Source: W0P28-013 sp963659365 (GTDB lineage Bacteria; Bacteroidota; Bacteroidia; Bacteroidales; Paludibacteraceae). Taken from it: a stretch of DNA of 17,358 nucleotides. Shown piece by piece: positions 6,791 through 12,719 of the stretch (its first letter is position 1; each line of letters opens with the position of its first letter). The notes under the pieces are model-generated. The model searched no databases. It was given only the letters and a program-made list of their open reading frames with translations, and was not told the origin of the DNA. The position numbers were made by a program, and so were the translations under genes. The DNA is taken from contig CAVKTI010000048.1 in the NCBI GenBank assembly GCA_963659365.1, positions 1 to 17,358 on the forward strand, written 5' to 3'.

Positions 6791-8071
6791 TTATAAAGTT
6801 GAAGTTAAATAATGCAGTTTCGATTGGCTGTATTGCACATTTATCTGCGCATTCACAAGTCCCAATTCCGCCGTGAGTTTTGCGTTGTCGGCGTCCAACA
6901 TATCGGTCAACAGACAGAGTCCATTCGCATAGCGATAGCGCATCACAGCGTGATTTTCGCGCGCCAACTGCACCGCTTTTTCTTGCGTTTGCACCTCCGC
7001 CACGGCGGTCAGCCACTCCGAATAGGCCGCCTGAACGACTTGCTCCACCTGTTCGGCCGCCAGAGCCTGCTGCTCCTGCGCTTGTCGCAGTTGTAGGCGC
7101 GACTGCCGCACAGCACGCCGCCCTTTGTAGATGCTGCTCAGGTCGTACTGCACGCCCACGCCCATAAACCAGTAGTTGAAATTTTTGTCCAACACAGGCA
7201 CTTCGATGGTGATTGGGCCGTCCAAATGATCTTCGGCCACAAGGGCTATTTTTGGGAGCATGGCGGCACGATTGAGATGCACTTGCTGCTGCTGCACACG
7301 CACCTGCGCCTCGGCTTGCTGAAGCGAAAGGCTGTTTGCTGCCATTGTCTGCCAATCGCTGTGCGACGGCAACAGACGCTCCGTAGCCTCCATCGGTTGC
7401 ACCTCGATGGGCGAATCGGTGTGAAGCATCGTTGCCAGTTGGTAGGAGAGCACATCGCGGCTGTTGGTGGTTCGCTCCAACTGCAGTTGCAGGTTGGCCA
7501 ACTGCAACTCGTAGCGCGTCAGGTCGGTCGCCAGCGCTGTGCCCGCTTGCACACGCGCCCGCACATTGTCGATGAGCGTGTCCGTCAATGCGATATTGTC
7601 CTGTAAAACAGCAAGTTGATTGTCTAATCGGCACAGGTCAAGGTAGTGCCCAGTAATCACAAAGCGCACCTCTTGCCGATTCTGTTCCATAGTGAGCGTC
7701 GCCATTTCGCGCCCCACCTGCGCCAATTTGTAAGCCGCCGTCAGTGCGCCGCCGCTGTAGATGATCTGCTGCGCCCGAAAGGCAAAATTGTTGGTAAAAT
7801 GCGGATTTTCGACGCGTGTGTAGTTCGTAAAATCGCGATCCCACAGTTGCCCATTGCCCAAGTAGCCCACATTGGCTTCGATTTGGAGGTCGGGCATCGC
7901 CTGATTGCGTGCGTGTTTCACGCTCTCGTCGGCGGCCTCCACGGCAGAGCGACTGACCCGAATCTGCACACTCTGTTCGTCGGCGCGCTGCAACAGCGAA
8001 TCCAACGAAAACACCTCGGCGTACAACGAAACCGACAAGACAGTCGCCACGAAAAAAAGAATTTTTCTCAT
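6791..8071 (-). CDS. TolC-like outer membrane efflux protein
   Basis: The 426-residue product forms the outer-membrane duct of the tripartite pump. The start at 8071 gives a good signal peptide (MRKILFFVATVLSVSLYA, then EVFSL). An in-frame ATG at 8107 would add 12 polar residues and spoil it. The mature part shows the duplicated outer-membrane efflux repeat: two halves of long helical hairpins with Gln/Ala-rich coiled coil, a GNGQLWDRDF region after the first helix, and YKGRRAVRQSRLQLRQAQEQ in the second half. The protein ends in an INVQYSQSKLHYL helix, typical of the family. It is the first gene of the operon. A terminator hairpin lies in its leader at 8173-8130, suggesting attenuation. Confidence 0.9.
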   Translation of the reverse strand: MRKILFFVATVLSVSLYAEVFSLDSLLQRADEQSVQIRVSRSAVEAADESVKHARNQAMPDLQIEANVGYLGNGQLWDRDFTNYTRVENPHFTNNFAFRAQQIIYSGGALTAAYKLAQVGREMATLTMEQNRQEVRFVITGHYLDLCRLDNQLAVLQDNIALTDTLIDNVRARVQAGTALATDLTRYELQLANLQLQLERTTNSRDVLSYQLATMLHTDSPIEVQPMEATERLLPSHSDWQTMAANSLSLQQAEAQVRVQQQQVHLNRAAMLPKIALVAEDHLDGPITIEVPVLDKNFNYWFMGVGVQYDLSSIYKGRRAVRQSRLQLRQAQEQQALAAEQVEQVVQAAYSEWLTAVAEVQTQEKAVQLARENHAVMRYRYANGLCLLTDMLDADNAKLTAELGLVNAQINVQYSQSKLHYLTSTL

Positions 8072-8129
8072 ATAATTAAACGATTGATTAGCAGCGTTTT
8101 TGTACATTTTCTTGCCGAGTCAAGCACTC

Positions 8130-8173
8130 AAAAAAAACAACAGTAGCCTCGTCCCAATGGATAAGGCTACTGT
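8130..8173 (-). terminator. Strong hairpin terminator inside the efflux operon leader
   Basis: On the minus strand ACAGTAGCCT (8173-8164) pairs perfectly with AGGCTACTGT (8149-8140) across a 14-nt loop. Two bases (TG) and then eight consecutive T residues (8137-8130) follow. This is a textbook intrinsic terminator pointing towards the tolC-like gene, whose start is 59 bases further on. On the plus strand no T-run follows the stem. Confidence 0.75.
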
Positions 8174-8321
8174 ACATGTTTGCTTGCGCAACTGCTATTT
8201 TCTCGTGAAGAAAAATTCTTCGACTACACTCCGAAAATACAAACCCAATAAAGTCGGGTCATCTCCATGCACCTATATCGAAATAAACAGGCGTGTTGAT
8301 GTGAGAGCACCCTCTCGAAAT
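8130..8321 (-). ncRNA. Candidate attenuated leader or small RNA, about 190 nt
   Basis: A transcript starting near 8321 (promoter-like TACCTTTG at 8335-8328) would be stopped by the terminator at 8173-8130. Inside it are further hairpin candidates: GAGAG-GGTG-CTCTC near 8312-8299, ACCC/GGGT around 8250, GAAGAATTTTTCTTC near 8222-8208 and TTGCGCAA near 8190. I recognise no known riboswitch class and see no clear open reading frame for a leader peptide. Read-through would extend into the efflux operon. The 5' end is inferred from one promoter element. Confidence 0.4.
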
Positions 8322-8327
8322 CGACTG

Positions 8328-8335
8328 CAAAGGTA
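8328..8335 (-). promoter_or_regulatory. Promoter -7 element for the efflux operon leader
   Basis: TACCTTTG on the minus strand matches the Bacteroidetes -7 consensus exactly. The expected -33 position holds only a T-rich stretch (about 8355-8359) rather than TTTG, so promoter strength is unclear. Confidence 0.5.
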
Positions 8336-8346
8336 CAAATTTTAGT

Positions 8347-8456
8347 TGAAAGTAAAAAGTTTGTAAAGTGAAAAGTGTATAAAGTGTGTAAAGTCTATAA
8401 AGTGTGTAAAGTCTATAAAGTGTGTAAAGTTTGAAAGTGTAAAAGTTTGAAAGTAG
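8347..8456 (+). repeat. Tandem and degenerate AAAGTGTGT word repeats
   Basis: Three adjacent 18-bp copies of TATAAAGTGTGTAAAGTC occupy 8378-8431, the third with one change. They are embedded in looser AAAGT/GAAAGT words from 8347 to 8456, which run directly into the palindrome TAGGGACGC. The strand is almost free of C. The same GAAAGT words precede the palindrome at 10542-10524 on the minus strand. Confidence 0.8.
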
Positions 8457-8476
8457 GGACGCGGCATGCCGCGTCC
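8457..8476 (+). repeat. Perfect 20-bp palindrome of the GGACGC family
   Basis: GGACGCGGCATGCCGCGTCC is fully self-complementary and is followed by six T residues (8477-8482) on the plus strand, so it could terminate transcription rightward. It is preceded by TA in the context TAGGGACGC, shared with the copies at 1638, 8600 (minus) and 10542 (minus). Confidence 0.75.
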
Positions 8477-8534
8477 TTTTTTGTTGATTTGCTGATTTGG
8501 TTATTTGCAGATTTGAGAAAATCCGTAAAACAGC

Positions 8535-8559
8535 AGAGCCGCCACAATGTGGCGGCTCT
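8535..8559. repeat. Hairpin AGAGCCGCCAC with 3-nt loop
   Basis: An 11-bp perfect stem (8535-8545 with 8549-8559) has an AAT loop. Its core sequence differs from the GGACGC palindromes. It lies between two of them in the same intergenic region, 178 bases or more after the DoxX-fusion stop on the minus strand. Confidence 0.7.
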
Positions 8560-8581
8560 ACGATTGTTATTTGATTATTTC

Positions 8582-8626
8582 GGACGCACTCGGTGCGTCC
8601 CTACAAATCTATGTTCTATGCTCTAT
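8582..8626 (-). repeat. 3' tail repeat of the DoxX-fusion gene, inverted copy of 1612-1656
   Basis: On the minus strand AGAGCATAGAACATAG words lead into TAGGGACGC and the hairpin at 8600-8582. Identity to 1612-1656 is 42/45, with only the loop differing. Between the DoxX-fusion stop (8737) and this block lie further purine-rich words: TAGCAAGTAGCGAG near 8738-8720 and AATTAGGAATTAGGAG near 8705-8690. Confidence 0.75.
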
Positions 8627-8736
8627 GTTCTATCTTCTATGCTCTAAAAAAACACTTCTCACTGCTCACTTCTAACTAAAAACTCCTCACTCCTAATTCC
8701 TAATTTGTCTCGCTTCTTGCTACTCGCTACTTGCTA

Positions 8737-9870
8737 CTATTCTGGTATCCTATTATGACTATACTTATCAATAATCGTGCCATTTTTGAGGACTACGACG
8801 CCCGGATTGGCGCGCACGACGGTTTTCAGCATGATGGGGTCGGCGGTGCAGAATTGGAACGGCGCGCCTGTTTTATTGATAAACATCTGAATATCAGCCT
8901 CGTACGAAGCGGTGAGTGCGTAGAATGTTGCGCCTTCGGCTGTTTTGGTGTCGTAGAGTTGCCGCAGTTCGGCCATGTGCGTGGTATCGGTTTGCGACAG
9001 GTCGTACATGATTATCAGATAGACTGTGCTGTCGCTGGTTAGAATTTCGTCGGTGATGTCGTCGCCATCGAGCGTGGTGATGACAAAATCGTGGATTGGC
9101 GGTGTGTAGCCTTTGCGTATGAGTTTGCTCTCTTGGCTCACAAAATGCCAAGTGCTATCCTCCCACAGATAGGGCGATTTCAGAAATTCTTCTTGCGAAA
9201 ATTGCTGTTCCACGCCGTCGTGTTCATACACGAAAGTTGTTTCGTACACATCGCGTTCGGCATTGGCAGGAATGGTCATTCCTTCGCTGATATTCACGCC
9301 GATTTTGTACGGTCTGAAATCGAACAACGGCAGGTAGTGCAGGCAGTAGAACGAGAGTGCCACCGAGATGGTGAAAAACGCGAACACCAGCAGCCAACTT
9401 GGCAGCGGCGACAGGAAATTGCGTTGGCGTTTTTGGGTGGCAACAATAACGATGGCGAGCAGCAGCAGGAGAAGGTTTTTCCAAAATGTTTGCCAATTGG
9501 TGATGACAATGGCATCACCAAAGCAGCCGCAGTCCGACACGGGATTTTTCAGCGCAATCCAGAGCGTGAGCGGCGTGTAGAAAAGCATAAAGGCAAGACC
9601 AGCCCAGCCTGTCTCTTTCAAGCGAATGCCGAAAAGTATGCAGCAGCCGATGCAGAGTTCCAAAGCCGACATACCGATGGCGGCTGCCAGCGTCAGGTTG
9701 TCGAACTGCGTAAGTTGCCACGCCTCGAGATAGTCGTGCATTTTGTACGAAAATCCGAGCGGGTCGATGGCTTTGACAAACCCCGAAAAGATGAATGTGG
9801 CACCGAACAGCAGGCGACACATCACACCCAATCGGCGCGGAATATCCGATTGTTTGAGTCTGTTATACAT
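8737..9870 (-). CDS. DoxX/MauE-like membrane protein fused to a thioredoxin-like domain (BT_3928-like)
   Basis: The 377-residue product begins with a four-helix DoxX/MauE-type membrane domain (about residues 14-145): FSGFVKAIDPLGF at 28-40 and DCGCFGD at 113-119, with Cys114 and Cys116. A further transmembrane segment lies around 155-180. The C-terminal half (about 250-377) looks like a thioredoxin fold, with a cis-Pro-like ANPGVVVLKNG segment near the end. The CxxC expected after the first strand is absent (DLSQTDTTH there). It matches what I remember as the BT_3928 family of Bacteroidetes. The role is unproven; DoxX/MauE relatives act in redox or disulfide chemistry at the membrane. The start lies 2 bases after the DUF1599 stop, with GGAGG inside that gene's end, so the two are co-translated. 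Confidence 0.85.
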   Translation of the reverse strand: MYNRLKQSDIPRRLGVMCRLLFGATFIFSGFVKAIDPLGFSYKMHDYLEAWQLTQFDNLTLAAAIGMSALELCIGCCILFGIRLKETGWAGLAFMLFYTPLTLWIALKNPVSDCGCFGDAIVITNWQTFWKNLLLLLLAIVIVATQKRQRNFLSPLPSWLLVFAFFTISVALSFYCLHYLPLFDFRPYKIGVNISEGMTIPANAERDVYETTFVYEHDGVEQQFSQEEFLKSPYLWEDSTWHFVSQESKLIRKGYTPPIHDFVITTLDGDDITDEILTSDSTVYLIIMYDLSQTDTTHMAELRQLYDTKTAEGATFYALTASYEADIQMFINKTGAPFQFCTADPIMLKTVVRANPGVVVLKNGTIIDKYSHNRIPE

Positions 9871-9872
9871 GG

Positions 9873-10424
9873 TTATTTTCCTCCGTCTGTTTTTTCTTGC
9901 AGTTGAATCAATGCGAACACGGCGTAGTTGAGCATATCGAAATAGTTGCCGTCGGAACCTTCGGAAACGAGCGTTTTTTCGTCGTGTGCGGCTATCGATT
10001 TATTGCGGTTGATTTTGGTCAGAATGATGTCGGTGAGCGATGTCGAAGCCATGTCGCGCCACGCTTCGCCGTAGTCGTGGTTTTTGTTGCGCATCAGGTT
10101 TTTCGCTGCCAACAGGTATTTGTCGTAGAGTTCGAGGGCGCGTTCGCGTGTCATATCCACGGCGTCGGCATAGTGGCATTCGAGTTGTATCAGCCCGATG
10201 ATGGAGTAATTGACAATGGCCATCAGTTCGCCGCGGATGTCGTCGCCTACGCGGTTTTCGCCCGTTGTTTCGATGGTGCGAATGCGTTTGGCTTTGATGA
10301 ACAGTTGGTCGTTGACCGTTTGCGGCCGCATAATGCGCCACGACGGTCCGTAGTCCTTCATCTTGAGAATGAATATCGTGCGGCACTCCGCCGTGATTTT
10401 GTCGAACTGTTCCTCGGTTCTCAT
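9873..10424 (-). CDS. DUF1599 protein (nucleotide-modification-associated domain)
   Basis: The 183-residue product matches DUF1599, a small cytoplasmic family conserved in Bacteroidetes and related by annotation to Nmad1 domains proposed to modify nucleotides in phage. Two similar halves are visible: KDYGPSWRIMRPQT with a following DQLFIKAKRIRTIE, and HDYGEAWRDMASTS with DIILTKINRNKSI. Each half is followed by an NY-containing helix (IVNYSIIGLIQLE and MLNYAVFALIQLQ). This internal duplication is clear by eye. I chose the ATG at 10424; a TTG three codons upstream lies inside a TCTGAAATTTGAAATT repeat and is unlikely. The gene forms a two-gene unit with the DoxX fusion. Its biochemical role is not established. 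Confidence 0.85.
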   Translation of the reverse strand: MRTEEQFDKITAECRTIFILKMKDYGPSWRIMRPQTVNDQLFIKAKRIRTIETTGENRVGDDIRGELMAIVNYSIIGLIQLECHYADAVDMTRERALELYDKYLLAAKNLMRNKNHDYGEAWRDMASTSLTDIILTKINRNKSIAAHDEKTLVSEGSDGNYFDMLNYAVFALIQLQEKTDGGK

Positions 10425-10450
10425 AAATTTCAAATTTCAGATTTCAAATT
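10425..10450 (-). repeat. TCTGAAATTTGAAATT words before the DUF1599 start
   Basis: On the minus strand the repeated words GAAATCTGAAATTTGAAATT end directly at the DUF1599 ATG. The same words, in the same orientation to the gene, precede tpiA at 784-818. Confidence 0.6.
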
Positions 10451-10511
10451 GCGCTGCGCGCAGGTTTTATGTTTCTATGTTTCTCGCGCTGCGCACTGTT
10501 TCTATGTTTTT
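10451..10511. repeat. Two imperfect GCGCTGCGC-TTTCTATGTTT units
   Basis: GCGCTGCGC occurs at 10451 and again at 10486, each followed by a TTTCTATGTTT stretch. The first unit is about 35 bp and the second about 26 bp with an internal gap. They lie between the DUF1599 start and the palindrome at 10524. Confidence 0.55.
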
Positions 10512-10523
10512 GTTGAATTGTTC

Positions 10524-10610
10524 GGACGCACTCGCTGCGTCCCTACTTTCGCACTTTTATACTTTCACACCTTCACACTCTCTTGCTACTTGCTACTCAT
10601 ATCTTGCGAC
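10524..10610 (-). repeat. 3' tail repeat of the Na/Pi symporter gene with GGACGC hairpin
   Basis: From the symporter stop the minus strand reads GTCGCAAGAT, then AGTAGCAAGTAGCAAGAG words, then GTGTGAAAGT-type words, then TAGGGACGC and the hairpin GGACGCA/TGCGTCC with a 5-nt loop (10524-10542). The stop-proximal TAAGTCGCAAGAT is shared exactly with the sequence just after the tpiA stop (1585-1597). Confidence 0.7.
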
Positions 10611-12449
10611 TTAATTATCAATTAACTTTTGGTTCATCGCGTAGAGTTTGGTGTCGGCCAAGGCTTCGACCACATTCACGATGTAGTCGCCCATTTTTTC
10701 GCATTCCACAATCATATCCATATAGACGACGCTGGTTTCGTAGGGATATTTACCCTCGTTCACATCGATAATGTTTTGCGTTTTCAGTTGGTTGCGGAAG
10801 TTGTTTATCTCGTTTTCGAGGTTTTGTGTGCGGTTTACATCGGCTATTTGCAGCGGGTTCGATTCGAGTGCCACAATCATCTGCGCCGTTGCGCTTTCGA
10901 GCAGATTGAGCATCAGTTCCACATTGCCGTTCAACTCTTCGGTGAAGGCAATATGGCCATCGTTGCGGCGCTGTATGGTGCGCGCCAAGTTGTAGCAACT
11001 GTCGGCCACGCTCTCTATTTCGGAGATGACGCGCAAGTCGGTTTGCACTTGGTGTTTCGATTCGTCGCTCAGGCGGCCGTCCGACACATTGCCGAGATAA
11101 GTGGCGATTTCCACCTCCATGCGGTCGCTGATGTTTTCGTATTTCTGTATGCGCGAGAACTGTTTAACAAATTCCGCCTCGTTGGTTTCGTGGTAGAGTT
11201 TGCGCACCAATCCAAGCATGCGCTGCGTGCGTTGGCTGTAAACCACAATCTCTTTGTGCGCTTGCAGTATCGAAAGTTCGGCCGTCGAGAGCATACCCGA
11301 CGAGATGAAAGTGAGGTGCGATTCGTCCTCGTCCTCTTGATTTGGCTTGCTCGGCAGCAGTTTGGTTACGATGACCACATAGAGTTTGGTGAACCAAATC
11401 ATGATGCAGATGTTAATGACATTGAACACGGTGTGGAACATCGAAAGTCCGAACGACACCCAGTATTGCATATCGGCAAAATGTTTTGCCAATGCGGCGT
11501 TGTCAGGATTCGAGAGATCTATTGTGCCGTCGTTCAGTTGGTTTACAATGGCAGGGTCGGCCGTGCCGGCAAACGCTTGCAGTGCGTTGGGGTCGCCAGC
11601 GCATACCGTCGAGATTAAGGCTATCAAGCGCATAAACGAATAGTAGAGCGCAAACGCCCAAATTGAGCCCAACACATTGAACAGCAGATGTCCTGCTGCC
11701 GCGCGTTTTGCCCAGATATTGCCCGAAATCGATGCCAAAACTGGCGTGATACAGGTTCCAATGTTGCCGCCCAGCACCAACGCCGCCGCAATATCGAACG
11801 AAATCCAGCCTTTGCTACACATGATGAGCGCAATGGCAAAGGTAGCACTCGACGCTTGCACCACCATTGTCAGCAACATGCCGATGAGCGCAAACAGCAG
11901 CACCGACATGTAGCCCATATTTGTGTAGTTTTGCAGCGCGCCAAACACTTCGGGATTGGCTTGCAGGTCGGGCACCGATTTGCTCAAATAACTCAATCCG
12001 AGGAAAAGCAGCGCAAAGCCGATGATAAATTCGCCCCAGTTTTTCAGCACGCTCTTTTTGCAAAACAGCAGCGGCACACCAAAACCGATGAGCGGAATGG
12101 CGTAGAGCGCAATATCCATTTTGAACCCGAACAGCGAGATGATCCACGCCGTGAGTGTAGTGCCGACATTTGCGCCCATAATCACAGCCATCGACTGGCC
12201 GAGCGAGAGCAGACCTGCGTTTACGAAACTGACTATCATCACCGTGGTGGCCGACGAACTCTGCACCAACGCAGTGATAATTATGCCCATCAGTGCGCCG
12301 ACGAAGCGGTTGTTGGTCATCATGGCCAAAATGTTGCGCAACTTGTCGCCAGCAGCCTTTTGCAAGCCTTCGCTCATCAGTTTCATGCCATACAAAAAGA
12401 GGCATACCGAGCCGATAAGCGTGAAAAATTCCAGTAATCCGAATTGCAT
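10611..12449 (-). CDS. Na/Pi cotransporter family protein with PhoU-like tail
   Basis: The 612-residue product has two inverted Na/Pi-cotransporter repeats, marked by QSSSAT at 63-68 with GANVGTT at about 92-98, and QASSAT at 198-203 with GGNIGTC further on. About eight to nine membrane segments extend to roughly residue 340. A long soluble helical C-terminus follows (about 390-612), beginning STAELSILQAHKEIVVYSQR and resembling PhoU. Members import phosphate with sodium, and the PhoU-like part may sense or gate. I chose Met at 12449, which starts a canonical N-terminus (MQFGLLEFFTLIGSVCLFLYG); the frame is open back to 12560, but that part is polar and contains the promoter-like region. It is divergent from the nucleoside kinase and followed by the modular tail repeat. 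Confidence 0.92.
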   Translation of the reverse strand: MQFGLLEFFTLIGSVCLFLYGMKLMSEGLQKAAGDKLRNILAMMTNNRFVGALMGIIITALVQSSSATTVMIVSFVNAGLLSLGQSMAVIMGANVGTTLTAWIISLFGFKMDIALYAIPLIGFGVPLLFCKKSVLKNWGEFIIGFALLFLGLSYLSKSVPDLQANPEVFGALQNYTNMGYMSVLLFALIGMLLTMVVQASSATFAIALIMCSKGWISFDIAAALVLGGNIGTCITPVLASISGNIWAKRAAAGHLLFNVLGSIWAFALYYSFMRLIALISTVCAGDPNALQAFAGTADPAIVNQLNDGTIDLSNPDNAALAKHFADMQYWVSFGLSMFHTVFNVINICIMIWFTKLYVVIVTKLLPSKPNQEDEDESHLTFISSGMLSTAELSILQAHKEIVVYSQRTQRMLGLVRKLYHETNEAEFVKQFSRIQKYENISDRMEVEIATYLGNVSDGRLSDESKHQVQTDLRVISEIESVADSCYNLARTIQRRNDGHIAFTEELNGNVELMLNLLESATAQMIVALESNPLQIADVNRTQNLENEINNFRNQLKTQNIIDVNEGKYPYETSVVYMDMIVECEKMGDYIVNVVEALADTKLYAMNQKLIDN

Positions 12450-12547
12450 AAAAAAGCGAATAAAGGTTATTGTTTTGAAACTGTGCGCTTCCCCATAACG
12501 AACACACCGAAAGGGAGTTGCACAAAAAAGGGTTTGGTTTTGCGCTG

Positions 12548-12574
12548 CAAATTTACTCAAAAATTTTGAGCAAA
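12548..12574 (-). promoter_or_regulatory. Symporter promoter-like element with palindrome in the spacer
   Basis: On the minus strand TTTG (12574-12571) and TAAATTTG (12555-12548) resemble the -33 and -7 elements. They are separated by exactly 15 bases that form the palindrome CTCAAAAATTTTGAG (12556-12570, 7-bp arms). The spacer is shorter than the usual 19 or so bases, so either another -33 is used or an activator binds the palindrome. The expected leader is about 90 nt. Confidence 0.35.
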
Positions 12575-12719
12575 CAGATAGTTTTTAACAAAAAATATCT
12601 ACTTTTACGCCTAAATTACCGAAATGTTTATTTACTGTATAAACGACTGTAAATCAGCACTATTTTCGGTTGCGCCAACACCGCATTTTCTTCAAAACGC
12701 ATAAATTGTAGCAATAATT

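Noticed and set aside
8347..8646. Possible CRISPR array, because of several repeats at intervals
   Set aside because: The repeats are short words of changing sequence without unique spacers of constant length, and no cas gene is nearby.
10629..11618. A 329-codon plus-strand open frame opposite the Na/Pi symporter
   Set aside because: It has no recognisable domain and mirrors the PhoU-like coding region; the minus strand carries clear symporter motifs.
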